A stretch of DNA of 64,000 nt from Spirochaetota bacterium (GCA_004297825.1 SCSX01000019.1:1-64000), one strand, 5' to 3'; numbered from the stretch's first letter, positions 51,830-60,726 are shown. Notes: generated from the sequence alone by a model not told the origin. A program made the numbers and translations.

Positions 51830-52546
51830 TTAATCCTCGTTTGCCTGCACTGCGGCGGAGACATATTCATATATACCAGCGTCGGTACAAAAGTCGTTAT
51901 GAGCAATAGCTGAAAACTGCAAGCTTGTCGCCCCATCGAGAGTATTGATGCTGTCCTTTTGCCAGTAACACGTATACGTCATATCGCCTGCAACATGCGG
52001 ATCGACGCTGTCGGCCAGAATGCCATAGGGGGTCTGATCACGAACGGCATTGGCTTTGCATACGGCGGTACTGGGTTTCATGTCGGGTATTGCCAGAACA
52101 ACCAGCCAGTCGGGGTTGCCCTTCATGGAAGAATCGAGGAATACTACGTCCGTGACTTTGCCGCCGGCTGCGCCGCCGAGCGAATGTAGATAGTATAACG
52201 TGCTGACCCCGCCCATGCTATGACAAATGATATCCACCCGGTTCGCGCCGGTCTGGGCAAGAACCTGATCTACCCACCCGCTGATCTGGGACGCATTGGT
52301 TATGTTGATGCCTACCGCGCCGCTGTTTGGATTTGCGAATGTATACGCGAATAATGAATCGGACGACCAGCCGTCATCAATAAAGCGCTGCTTCATCGTA
52401 TCCCATTTGGAGGCATTGGCCGACCATCCATGTATAAACAGGATAGGATTATGTTCCGGGACCGACTGGCTGGAAAGCGGGGAAATAACGGATAAGGCGA
52501 TAAATGCGGAAATCAAAAACAGGGCTTTGAGGCGTTGAGTTTTCAT
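51830..52546 (-). CDS. Secreted triacylglycerol lipase
   Basis: A 238-residue alpha/beta hydrolase with a signal peptide (LKALFLISAFIALSVISPLSSQS), so it is exported. The oxyanion region is ILFIHGWSANASKW and the nucleophile elbow is CHSMGG, as in family I lipases (GHSMGG-like). An Asp in ADSVDPHVAG and a His in AIAHNDFCTD are candidates for the rest of the triad. Two to three Cys could form disulfides outside the cytoplasm. Its promoter is on the minus strand just upstream with an overlapping palindrome, so it is regulated. It stands alone. Confidence 0.85.
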   Translation of the reverse strand: MKTQRLKALFLISAFIALSVISPLSSQSVPEHNPILFIHGWSANASKWDTMKQRFIDDGWSSDSLFAYTFANPNSGAVGINITNASQISGWVDQVLAQTGANRVDIICHSMGGVSTLYYLHSLGGAAGGKVTDVVFLDSSMKGNPDWLVVLAIPDMKPSTAVCKANAVRDQTPYGILADSVDPHVAGDMTYTCYWQKDSINTLDGATSLQFSAIAHNDFCTDAGIYEYVSAAVQANED

Positions 52547-52592
52547 GCTTTCATCTCCTTGAGTTTAATGGTGCTTCAATTTCCAGGAAAAA

Positions 52593-52650
52593 GATAACGA
52601 ACGCTCGCTATCTTTCGGATGATATGACAGCATATCCTCAAATGTGTCAA
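52593..52650 (-). promoter_or_regulatory. Lipase promoter with palindromic operator
   Basis: On the minus strand TTGACA (52650-52645) and TCATAT (52627-52622) have a 17-base spacer. Just downstream is GATAACGAACGCTCGCTATC (52593-52612), an imperfect 20-base palindrome of TetR-operator form. Confidence 0.55.
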
Positions 52651-52914
52651 TATTTATTTGCGCGGGTTTACCGATTTTGTCTGATCGGGGCGATCCATGT
52701 CGGGGCAAAATTTCCGTTGAAGCCTTTCACTTTCACCGTTTGTAGAAAACGTACTGTTAGGGGAATAGGTCAGTTCGCTTGGATAATTACTCCTTGACAT
52801 ACGTTTGTATAGTGCATCACTGTGACGAACATTCCAGTGCAAGTTTATATCCGTAAACTCTGGTTGGAAATACGATGCAAATTTATAGAGGGTGATTAAA
52901 AAAGGAGAACTGGC
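52651..52914 (+). promoter_or_regulatory. Upstream region of the hydrolase gene with TetR-type site
   Basis: TTGACA (52794-52799) runs into ATACGTTTGTAT (52799-52810). The same site in inverse orientation (ACACAAGCGTAT, 57135-57146) directly follows a TTGACA before the tetR gene. No good -10 is seen, so promoter strength is unclear. AAAAGGAGAAC at 52900-52910 is the ribosome site. Confidence 0.45.
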
Positions 52915-53931
52915 ATGATAAAAAAAGCAGGCATTATTCTAGCGAAATCACTGGTGGTCGTCTTTGCCTGTGTCGGCCTGTATGCTTCTTTTTATTCCTG
53001 CCAGCGCGATTCAGTGCTGAAAAAGGTCGAAAAACTCGAGGCGAATCGCCCCTACGACAAGGATCTCAAGTACCATAAGCCCTACGGCGAGCCGATCTTC
53101 CTGGTCAGGCCCGGCAACGCGACGACGCTCTTTTTCATCGACGGCTTTCGCGGCCAGGTCGCGGCAGGACATTATCTCGACTGGTTCAAGGCGCTTCACG
53201 AAAATTACCATATCAACGTCGTCTGCCCGGTCACGGGCCTGCAGGGCTGGCCCGTCGCGTATCGAACGCGCGCATGGCACCGCGAGGAGGACATGCGCCA
53301 GGCGCTCCAGGTCTACGATGCCTACTGCGCCAACCTTCCCGCCGGCCACCGCGTGGTGACGGGCTCCATGTCGTTCGGGGGATTTTCGAACATCACCCTG
53401 GCCGTGTTCGGGAAAAGAAAGCCCGATGCCATGGTCATGGTCGCGCCGGTAAACACGGTGCTCGATTACAAGTCGGGCAGCGCGCTGATGCGCTGGCTTG
53501 CGACCCAGACCTCCTGGCTCCGGTATATCGTCCCCCTGGCGATGAGGGGCGGCAACAAGGAGCGCGCAACGTTATACGACATCGTGAATAGCGGGAAAAA
53601 CCTCGAAACATGGAACGCGCTTGCGAAGGACACCGTGAACTGGGAAGAGAACCTTGCGCAGGGTCTGCATCTTACCGAAACCGCTGAGTACATGGAAAAG
53701 GATCTGGTTCCCCGTGTCACGAACGAAAAAATCCTCATCCTCTACGGGGACAGCGATCTGACCTTCAGCGCCGCGGGGTTTGAGTCGCTTGCGGAGAAGC
53801 TGCGCGCGTCCGGCAACCGTGTGAAGACCGTCAAGTTCGCGGAAAGCGGACATATGCTCCTGTACGACAACGGCGGGGACGCAGCCAAAAAGCTTGTCCT
53901 CGACGTGCTGCAGAACAGGTACGCGTTCTGA
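52915..53931 (+). CDS. Alpha/beta hydrolase, membrane-anchored
   Basis: A 338-residue hydrolase with an N-terminal membrane helix or signal (IILAKSLVVVFACVGLYASF), so it faces the periplasm. The nucleophile elbow is GSMSFGG, an Asp in YGDSDLTF and a His in ESGHMLLYD complete a plausible triad. The region after LFFIDGFRGQVAAG carries the oxyanion segment. The family's substrate is unknown; esterase or lysophospholipase activity is likely. An operator shared with tetR suggests common control with the downstream hydrolase genes. Confidence 0.78.
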   Translation: MIKKAGIILAKSLVVVFACVGLYASFYSCQRDSVLKKVEKLEANRPYDKDLKYHKPYGEPIFLVRPGNATTLFFIDGFRGQVAAGHYLDWFKALHENYHINVVCPVTGLQGWPVAYRTRAWHREEDMRQALQVYDAYCANLPAGHRVVTGSMSFGGFSNITLAVFGKRKPDAMVMVAPVNTVLDYKSGSALMRWLATQTSWLRYIVPLAMRGGNKERATLYDIVNSGKNLETWNALAKDTVNWEENLAQGLHLTETAEYMEKDLVPRVTNEKILILYGDSDLTFSAAGFESLAEKLRASGNRVKTVKFAESGHMLLYDNGGDAAKKLVLDVLQNRYAF

Positions 53932-54340
53932 CGAGGTATGGGCGCATGCGTGGTGCTCCGGAGTCATAGGGCTCGAATAGTGCCGCGTTCGATTTCCCGG
54001 CGATGAATGATGATGTCGGCTGTCTTTTGGTCCATACTGGCACCCTGCCCGTGGGTGCACTTATAGATCGCTGAACAGGAAAAGCATCAGTCTTATGTCT
54101 GTTCTCCGGGGCCTGCCCACCGCGGCAGGCGCATTCACCAGGATCTGATATTCCCGTCAAATTTCTTGAGTTGAAAATTTGAAATTAATTAAGTTGACAA
54201 ATAGGCGTGGTGTACCCTTTGTGTAATAAGAAACTAAAATGGTTTTATAGTTTCTATCGTATTCGACTGTTCCCCGATTCTTGGGTGATGAGTGCATATG
54301 TCAGGAATACGATCAATCGATATTCATTAAGGAGCGGATA
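53932..54340 (+). other. Intergenic region before the cupin gene
   Basis: About 400 bases without a supported gene. The right part is AT-rich, with TTGACA at 54193-54198 but no -10 at the right spacing. An inverted pair CCTGCCCACCGCGGCAGG lies near 54112. AAGGAG at 54329 serves the next gene. Confidence 0.35.
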
Positions 54341-54790
54341 ATGATAATTAGAAAACTCGCAGACATGGAAAAGATCGATGTGGGTAAGCCATTCGGGCTT
54401 CCTGACGGAATGTTCGTGATTCAATGGATAATAAGCAATCAGGTTGGTGATGAACGATATAGGCATCGATATGCAGTACGCAAATATACACTTCAACCGG
54501 GCCTCCCGCTCGAGATGATGCCGCTTCATAACCACGCCTATATTCAGTCGCCCGTTGTCCTGAAGGGTACAATGATATTTCAAAATGGTGACGGCGAAAC
54601 GATCGAAGTCGGTCCCGGCGATACCGTATATTTTTACGAAAATGAGAAACACAAGGGTGTCGTCAAGGGTAACGAACCGGTAGAATTGCTCTGCATTATA
54701 GACTGTCCCGGTGACGGCACTGATTGTATACCGGATATTCCCAAGAATGCCATGGTTGAAAAACTGAAAGAATTCAAGGGGTGCGGCTGA
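54341..54790 (+). CDS. Cupin-domain protein
   Basis: A 149-residue protein with one cupin barrel. The family motif is seen as LEMMPLHNHAYIQSPVVLKG (His-rich motif 1) and, after a loop, VGPGDTVYFYENEKHKGVV for motif 2, so a metal site of His residues is likely. Related single cupins act in small-molecule or quercetinase-like oxidation. It starts at ATG 54341 with AAGGAG upstream. It is followed 67 bases later by a metallo-hydrolase gene and then a second hydrolase gene, in one direction, which suggests a catabolic pathway for an ester or lactone. Confidence 0.75.
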   Translation: MIIRKLADMEKIDVGKPFGLPDGMFVIQWIISNQVGDERYRHRYAVRKYTLQPGLPLEMMPLHNHAYIQSPVVLKGTMIFQNGDGETIEVGPGDTVYFYENEKHKGVVKGNEPVELLCIIDCPGDGTDCIPDIPKNAMVEKLKEFKGCG

Positions 54791-54857
54791 GAGTCCGGCA
54801 ATTAGTAAAACCGAATTCAGTTTTGATGAATTTTAAATTTCATATAGGAGTTCAAGA

Positions 54858-55685
54858 ATGAAGTATTGGAAAATAAAGGTCCTCTATTTCGGAAATATAC
54901 GTGCGCGGGTCTCGATGATTTGGCCGGCGGGGATGCCTCCGCTGGAGGAAGATTTCGAGATGAGTGCCCCATATTTAGGATTCCTATTGCAGAATGGGAT
55001 GAGAAATATTCTGGTTGATACGGGAATCAGCGACGGATTCATCGTTGACGGCAAGGCATGGGGTGCTCTCCCGGCAGAAGGTGGTTCTTGTTTTGTTGAG
55101 AATGCCTTGAAGAAAGAGGGATTATTGATATCCGATATTGACACGGTGCTCCTGACACACCTGCATAATGATCATGCGGGGAACGTGCATCTTTTCAAAA
55201 ATGCCAGGATTATTTTCCAGGAAGATGAATGGCACAACTTCATGAAGCCGATACCACAACAACTTCCCAGGGGAGATTACGATTTTGGTATCGCCCCAGT
55301 TATTAAAAGCCTCAACACGGTTCAGGTTAGCGGCGACATTGATATTGATGCCGGCATTAAGGCGTTTAAAATACCCGGCCACAGCAAGGGCAGCCAGGCA
55401 ATCTCAGTTGCCACCGAGAAAGGTGTTGTCGTTCTTATCGGAGACCTCTGTCTTTTTAATTTTATGATTTTCCCGGGAACCACCGAAGTAGTGGAAATGA
55501 ACGGGAAGCATCATTCAATACCGGCGGCTCCTCCCACACTCGGTCCAGCGGTGCCCAGCAGCATAATCTACGACCTTTTCAGTTTCTATGACAGTGTTGA
55601 CAGGGTCAAGGCCCTTGCTTCAAAGGTCGAACCGGGCTATATTTTGCCGGGTCATGAACCGTCCCTGGTTGGCACATCTTATTAA
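54858..55685 (+). CDS. MBL-fold metallo-hydrolase
   Basis: A 275-residue metallo-beta-lactamase fold enzyme. The metal motif THLHNDHAGN lies at about 96-105, a second His in GHSKGSQAI at about 178, and the C-terminal PGHEPSL supplies the last ligand. An Asp in VVLIGDLCLFNF bridges the metals. The two-Zn arrangement resembles N-acyl homoserine lactonases and other lactonases or esterases. It is within the cupin to hydrolase gene set. Confidence 0.85.
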   Translation: MKYWKIKVLYFGNIRARVSMIWPAGMPPLEEDFEMSAPYLGFLLQNGMRNILVDTGISDGFIVDGKAWGALPAEGGSCFVENALKKEGLLISDIDTVLLTHLHNDHAGNVHLFKNARIIFQEDEWHNFMKPIPQQLPRGDYDFGIAPVIKSLNTVQVSGDIDIDAGIKAFKIPGHSKGSQAISVATEKGVVVLIGDLCLFNFMIFPGTTEVVEMNGKHHSIPAAPPTLGPAVPSSIIYDLFSFYDSVDRVKALASKVEPGYILPGHEPSLVGTSY

Positions 55686-55753
55686 CACTGAATCCGATTC
55701 GTTCATTCCGCGTTTGGGCGGGCGGATCGATTCATTATGAGGAGGCAGTCTCG

Positions 55754-56932
55754 ATGGCATTTCATCAATTAATCGACGAACCCCAGATGAATTTCTCTGT
55801 CAACAGGATCCTTACCTATGGAGAAAATGCTGCGGATATAAATGAAGTCCGTGATATCTGCGAAAAGATACACGACTTTGACACATGGTATAATGAATGG
55901 ATTATTCTGGCAGCAAAGGCTGAAAGAGAGAAACGTTACTTTCATGCGGCATTCTATTATCGTATGGCGGAGTTTTTTCTTACCGACGACAAGGAGGAGA
56001 AGCTTAGTTCATATGTAAAATGCAAGGAAAACTTTTCCAGGGCGATCGGGCGTGACCACAGTGTTGCATTTAAGGATGTCCCATTTATGGGAGGGTCGAT
56101 TCCTGCTATGATTTTATCTCCGAACGGTATTTCCAGGGCGATCATCCTGATTCATGGAGGCTATGATTCCTATATGGAGGAGTTTTATCTTACCGCAAAA
56201 CGTATGGTGGAATTGGGGTATACCGTAATCATGTTCGAGGGTCCCGGGCAGGGGGCTGCGCTTAAAAATGGATTTAAATTCACCTACAAGTGGGAGGAAC
56301 CAGTTTCGGCTGTACTGGATTTTTTCGATATGGAGGCTGTGACCCTTATCGGAATATCGTGGGGCGGCTATCTCGCACAGAGGGCAGCCGCGTTTGATGC
56401 CAGAATCAAGCGGGTTGTTTCATACGATGTGTTTTATAATGGAATGGATTTTATCACCAATGCGATGCCAAAAGGCGGCAAACTATTCCTTAAGGCGATG
56501 TTCAGACTCGGAGCGAAGACGGCGGTAAATCGACTGGTCCGTTGGGCTCGTAAAAAGAAGCCGCTCGCCGACTGGGGGATCAGTCATGGTATGTACATCA
56601 CGGGAACGGATACCCCTTATGATTTTTTCAAGGCACTATCGAAACACGATTTCGGCGCAATTGGGGGCAGAGTAACGCAAGACGTATTATTGCTTGCCGG
56701 AGAGAGGGATCATCTTGTTCCCGCAGGGACATTGCAAAAGATGAAAAAAAAATTGCGGAATGCTAAATCCATCACCACGAGAGTATTCACGGCTGAAGAA
56801 GGCGGTGAACAGCATTGTCAGGTCGGCAATATTGAACTGGCGGTGAATGAAATTCATAACTGGATGAATTCATTTTCCCTGGAACATGCCGCAATGCCGG
56901 GATTACCTGTTGATCATCGTCGATCCTCTTGA
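55754..56932 (+). CDS. Alpha/beta hydrolase, FrsA/DHPON-hydrolase-like
   Basis: A 392-residue alpha/beta hydrolase with an N-terminal helical domain (residues 1-115) as in 2,6-dihydropseudooxynicotine hydrolase. The oxyanion loop HGGYDSYMEE, the nucleophile elbow GISWGG, an Asp in AGERDHLVPAG and a His in GGEQHCQVGN near the C terminus form the triad. C-C bond cleavage of a beta-diketone is one possible reaction, and simple esterase activity another. It follows the MBL gene by 68 bases. The tetR gene lies 300 bases downstream. Confidence 0.8.
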   Translation: MAFHQLIDEPQMNFSVNRILTYGENAADINEVRDICEKIHDFDTWYNEWIILAAKAEREKRYFHAAFYYRMAEFFLTDDKEEKLSSYVKCKENFSRAIGRDHSVAFKDVPFMGGSIPAMILSPNGISRAIILIHGGYDSYMEEFYLTAKRMVELGYTVIMFEGPGQGAALKNGFKFTYKWEEPVSAVLDFFDMEAVTLIGISWGGYLAQRAAAFDARIKRVVSYDVFYNGMDFITNAMPKGGKLFLKAMFRLGAKTAVNRLVRWARKKKPLADWGISHGMYITGTDTPYDFFKALSKHDFGAIGGRVTQDVLLLAGERDHLVPAGTLQKMKKKLRNAKSITTRVFTAEEGGEQHCQVGNIELAVNEIHNWMNSFSLEHAAMPGLPVDHRRSS

Positions 56933-57231
56933 AGAATTGCAGCGGATTCAGGAACCATTCACTTGATAGCCGCCAACCACGATTGCGTAGTGTTGCATCT
57001 CGTGATACGTAATAGAGTTGTCGCATAACTCCATTTTTTACGGGGCATAAGGGGCGAAGCCCCTTAAAAGCCCCCCGCAGGGGTCCCCTGCGCGCGTGAG
57101 ACGGCAGTTTCGCAACAAGTCCAATTGTTCATTGACACAAGCGTATCAGATATAGATGATTTATAAGTTTGTTTTGCGTTAGCGATATTTTATTAAAATT
57201 AAATCGCCAATTCAGGATATGGAATGTAACT
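56933..57231 (+). other. tetR upstream region with dispersed GC-rich repeat
   Basis: A copy of the GGGGCGAAGCCCC repeat (57050-57110: GGGGCGAAGCCCCTTAAAAG, then CCCCGCAGGGG) lies in the middle. TTGACA (57132-57137) overlaps ACACAAGCGTAT (57135-57146), the presumed TetR site, also present before the hydrolase gene at 52915. The -10 is not evident. Confidence 0.45.
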
Positions 57232-57807
57232 ATGGATCAGAAAAACCATGTACTTGATGTCGCCAAGCTGCGATTCGACCGGTTCGGGTATAAAAAAACG
57301 ACGATGGATGAAATTAGCAGCGATGCGAAAATCTCTAAAAAAACTCTCTATGAACTTTTTACCGACAAAGAAGATTTGTTTGTGTCTCTCTTTATAAGAG
57401 AGGCGCTTAGTGCCCGTGAATACCTTTTTACAAAGATTAAAGATATGGATGATCCCCGGGAGAAACTTATTAGGTTATCAGGCGTCATAGGAGACAATTT
57501 TAACGAACAGCACTTCATGGTAAAAGTACTTAAAGACAATGGGGCACTCTATACTCCATATCTTAAAAAAAGTTTCCTTGAACAGACGGAGGAAGAAACA
57601 ATACGGATCATATCTGAGATTATAAAAGATGGCATACGCAAACACCTATTCAGGAATATCGATCCTAAAATAGTCGGATATATGATTTTCAAGCTGTTCC
57701 AGGCGTTTACTTATGCCAGAACATCGACTCTGGAAGGAGATGAAATAAACAGAAAAGCCAATATTAAAGTGCTTATGGATTTTATTATGAGAGCGTTGGC
57801 CAGATGA
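57232..57807 (+). CDS. TetR-family transcriptional regulator
   Basis: A 191-residue TetR protein. The N-terminal helix-turn-helix (AKLRFDRFGYKKTTMDEISS, then DAKISKKTLYELFTDKEDLF) is typical, and the rest is a helical ligand-binding and dimerisation domain. It is transcribed in the same direction as the hydrolase cluster and separated from it by a repeat and its own promoter. The sequence before it contains an operator-like 12-mer shared with the promoter region of the hydrolase gene at 52915, so it probably represses itself and that gene until a lipid-like ligand binds. Confidence 0.87.
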   Translation: MDQKNHVLDVAKLRFDRFGYKKTTMDEISSDAKISKKTLYELFTDKEDLFVSLFIREALSAREYLFTKIKDMDDPREKLIRLSGVIGDNFNEQHFMVKVLKDNGALYTPYLKKSFLEQTEEETIRIISEIIKDGIRKHLFRNIDPKIVGYMIFKLFQAFTYARTSTLEGDEINRKANIKVLMDFIMRALAR

Positions 57808-58060
57808 TCTGAAATGGTTAAGCGCATCAGTTAACGTTGCCAATCGATTCCGGGCATCGCTGTCGATATCGGTATCATTGCGCAGATTCTGCAATGCCGC
57901 AGTGAAAAGGCCGGGGCATCTTCCGTAGTATCGCCATGAGTGACAATGAAGAGGATGTCCTATTCAGGTAGATACGCTTTTTTATGCTTGAGCGCTTTGT
58001 TGTATAAGTATATGTAGTTACCTTGATTATCCCCAAGGATGGAATAACCGGAAGGATGCC

Positions 58061-58564
58061 ATGAAATTATCAAAAGCGTTGATCGTTTCAACAATCATGA
58101 CTGTCGCCTTTTCCTCAGATGCCTTTGCGGCGCAAACTCAGGTGTTGTTTTCCATTGAGAACAGCATGATCACCAGCAAGGCGGTATACGTCATCGAACT
58201 TAGCGACGACTTCAAGATAGAAAAAGGAGAGCCCGTGTACGGCTTCTGGCTCAGGCCGAGCGGCAGCACAAGGGCGATGACCTGGATGGAAAAAAGGAGC
58301 GCCTATGGGATCGAGTATCAGCATGTTCAGGGTGCGGCAACCCTCGAAATGGCGCTGTCGAAATTCTCACAAAGAAAAATCACGATTGAAATCACCGAAG
58401 GGAAGGCCGTCGCGCACATGATTATTAATGGAAAGAACTGCATATTCCAAAGGGTATTCATCAAGGCCACTGAAACCATGTTCGGGCCATCCGTCGAATA
58501 CGCGGAGATCATAGGTGTGGATCCCGATAGCGGCGCCGGTGTAGTCGAGCGGGTCAATCAATAG
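58061..58564 (+). CDS. DUF4833 exported protein
   Basis: A 167-residue protein with a signal peptide (ALIVSTIMTVAFSSDAFA, cleavage after AFA). The mature part resembles DUF4833: LFSIENSMITSKAVYVIEL, EPVYGFWLRPSGSTRAMTWM, KRSAYGIEYQ, a strand pair ending VAHMIINGKNCIFQRVFIKA and VEYAEIIGVDPDSG. The function of this family is unknown to me; it may be a periplasmic or surface protein. It has no close operon partner and lies just upstream of the tRNA-like remnant. Confidence 0.75.
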   Translation: MKLSKALIVSTIMTVAFSSDAFAAQTQVLFSIENSMITSKAVYVIELSDDFKIEKGEPVYGFWLRPSGSTRAMTWMEKRSAYGIEYQHVQGAATLEMALSKFSQRKITIEITEGKAVAHMIINGKNCIFQRVFIKATETMFGPSVEYAEIIGVDPDSGAGVVERVNQ

Positions 58565-58566
58565 TC

Positions 58567-58591
58567 GGTTCGAATCCCCCCATCTCCCCGT
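58567..58591 (+). other. tRNA 3'-half remnant (possible attachment site)
   Basis: CGGTTCGAATCCCCCC continues ATCTCCCCG and looks like the T loop, T stem and acceptor 3' strand of a tRNA, but no 5' half is present. Such remnants are left where an element integrated in a tRNA gene. It lies at the right end of the AT-richer stretch 49.9-58.6 kb. Confidence 0.45.
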
Positions 58592-58704
58592 CCTTGAGGT
58601 CAGGTTTGGAGAATGGCGCGCATCCTAAAAATTTTTGTTGACAATGCCCGGACGCGCGCCGCATGGTGAGTGCGCTGCAGAATACAACCCGTATCTAGGC
58701 AATT

Positions 58705-58779
58705 GGGCGATTAGCTCAGACTGGTTAGAGCGCCTGCTCGACACGCAGGAGGTCACTGGTTCAAGTCCAGTATCGCCCA
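58705..58779 (+). tRNA. tRNA-Val (anticodon GAC)
   Basis: The acceptor stem GGGCGAT/ATCGCCC with discriminator A, D stem GCTC/GAGC, anticodon stem CCTGC/GCAGG with loop TCGACAC and T arm ACTGG TTCAAGT CCAGT form a clean cloverleaf. Position 33 would be C instead of the near-universal T. TTGACA at 58638 may be a -35. A T run follows directly. Confidence 0.92.
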
Positions 58780-58803
58780 ATTTTTTTATTTCAAGGGGTA
58801 CAC

Positions 58804-60726
58804 ATGAGCGGCCAGGTAACAATCACCCTCCCCGACAATTCCACCCTCTCGGTCGAAAAAGGAACCTCGGTTTACGACATCATAGGTATGATCGGGAAAA
58901 GGCTCCAGGGCGCGGCGCTCGTCGCCGGCGTGAACGGGAAGACGATGGACCTGAACGCGAAAATCGAGGGGGACGCGGCCCTGAAGGTCTTCACCTTCGA
59001 TAGCCCCGAGGGGAAGGACGCGCTGCTGCATTCGGCCTCACACCTCATGGCGCAGGCGATCAAGCGGCTGTTTCCCGGCGTTAAATTCGCGATTGGCCCC
59101 TCGATTGAAAACGGCTATTATTACGACATGGAGGCCCCCCGCGGCTTCGTCCAGGAGGACCTCGCGAAGATCGAAGCCGAAATGGAAAAGATCGTGAAGG
59201 AGGACATCGAGATCGTGCGTGAGGAGATGCCGCTGGCGAAGGCCCGCGAGCTTTTCGCATCGCAGAACGAAACCTACAAGATCGAGCTTCTCGAAACCAT
59301 CGAGGGCGATTCCGTATCCCTGTACCGCCAGGGCGAGTTCGTGGACCTGTGCCGCGGGCCGCACGTCCGGCGCACCTCGCAGATCAAGGCCTTCAAGCTT
59401 CTCTCCATCGCGGGTGCGTACTGGCGCGGCGACGAGAAGCGCGCGATGCTCTCGCGCATCTACGGCACCGCCTGGGCCTCGAAGGAACAGCTGGACGCCC
59501 ACCTGAAAAAACTGGACGAGATCGAGCGCCGGGACCATCGCAGGCTCGGAAAACAGCTCGAGCTTTTTTCCGTTCATGACGAAACCGGGGCCGGCCTCAT
59601 ACTCTGGCACCCCAAGGGCGCGCGCCTGCGCAACATACTCGAAAACTTCTGGCGCGAGGAACACTACAAGAACGGCTACGACCTGGTGTTCTCCCCGCAT
59701 ATAGGGAAAAGTCAGCTCTGGGAGATCAGCGGCCACCTGGGCTTCTACCGCGAGAACATGTACTCGCCTATGGATATCGACGGCCAGGAGTATTTTACCA
59801 AGCCCATGAACTGCCCCTTCCATATCGTCATGTACAAGAACAGGTCCTGGTCCTACCGCGACCTGCCCCTGCGATGGGCGGAACTGGGGACGGTGTACCG
59901 ATACGAACGCAGCGGTGTTCTGCACGGGCTGCTGCGCGTCCGGGGCTTCACGCAGGACGACGCGCACCTCTTCTGCCGTCCGGACCAGATGCCCGAGGAG
60001 ATAGACCGGGTACTCGCCTTCTGCCTGTCGATGCTGCGCGCATTCGGTTTCGAGGACTTCACGCTGTACCTCGCGACCCGGCCTGCCGAGAAATCGGTGG
60101 GCGAACCCCAGCAATGGGCCGATGCGACGCGCGCGCTCGAGGAGTCCCTGAAGCGGGCGGGAATCGGCTACGAGGTCGACGAGGGCGGCGGCGCCTTCTA
60201 CGGGCCCAAGATCGACATCAAGATAAAGGACGCCCTGGGCCGCGAGTGGCAGTGCTCCACGATCCAGTTCGATTTCAATATGACCGAGCGCTTCGACGTC
60301 ACCTACATCGACCGCGACGGGAAGAAGCACCGGCCCTACATGATCCATAGGGCGCTCATGGGCTCGCTCGAGCGTTTTATCGGCATACTCATCGAGCATT
60401 ACGAGGGGCGCTTCCCGCTGTGGCTCGCCCCGGTCCAGGTGATGCTTCTCAGCGTGACCGAGGACGCGGCGGACAGGGTAAGCCGCCTCCGCAACGAATT
60501 CATGCAGGAAGGTATCCGCGCCGAGGCCGATATCCGCGAGGAAACCATAGGCTACAAGATCCGGGACGCCATCGAGAAGCGCGTTCCTTTCATCGGCGTG
60601 GTGGGCAAAAAGGAGATCGAGAACGATACCGTTTCGGTGCGAAGGCGGGGTGAGCAGCAGAGCACGGTCATGAAACGGGAAGAGTTCTCCCTTCTCATCA
60701 AGGAAGAATCGGCCCGAAAAAAATAG
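58804..60726 (+). CDS. thrS: Threonyl-tRNA synthetase
   Basis: A 640-residue class II aminoacyl-tRNA synthetase of standard length. Domains in order: TGS (1-62), the editing domain with HSASHLMAQAIKRLFPG and RGPHV, the catalytic core with motif 1, motif 2 (YRYERSGVLHGLLRVRGFTQ) and motif 3, and the anticodon-binding domain from about 540. Conserved zinc ligands C in MNCPFH, later His residues, are present. It attaches Thr to tRNA-Thr and clears mis-acylated Ser. AAGGGG precedes ATG. The downstream infC operon is separated by a leader with hairpins. Confidence 0.97.
   Translation: MSGQVTITLPDNSTLSVEKGTSVYDIIGMIGKRLQGAALVAGVNGKTMDLNAKIEGDAALKVFTFDSPEGKDALLHSASHLMAQAIKRLFPGVKFAIGPSIENGYYYDMEAPRGFVQEDLAKIEAEMEKIVKEDIEIVREEMPLAKARELFASQNETYKIELLETIEGDSVSLYRQGEFVDLCRGPHVRRTSQIKAFKLLSIAGAYWRGDEKRAMLSRIYGTAWASKEQLDAHLKKLDEIERRDHRRLGKQLELFSVHDETGAGLILWHPKGARLRNILENFWREEHYKNGYDLVFSPHIGKSQLWEISGHLGFYRENMYSPMDIDGQEYFTKPMNCPFHIVMYKNRSWSYRDLPLRWAELGTVYRYERSGVLHGLLRVRGFTQDDAHLFCRPDQMPEEIDRVLAFCLSMLRAFGFEDFTLYLATRPAEKSVGEPQQWADATRALEESLKRAGIGYEVDEGGGAFYGPKIDIKIKDALGREWQCSTIQFDFNMTERFDVTYIDRDGKKHRPYMIHRALMGSLERFIGILIEHYEGRFPLWLAPVQVMLLSVTEDAADRVSRLRNEFMQEGIRAEADIREETIGYKIRDAIEKRVPFIGVVGKKEIENDTVSVRRRGEQQSTVMKREEFSLLIKEESARKK

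Noticed and set aside
54193-54230. Promoter at TTGACA 54193 before the cupin gene
   Set aside because: No -10 element at 15-19 bases distance was seen.
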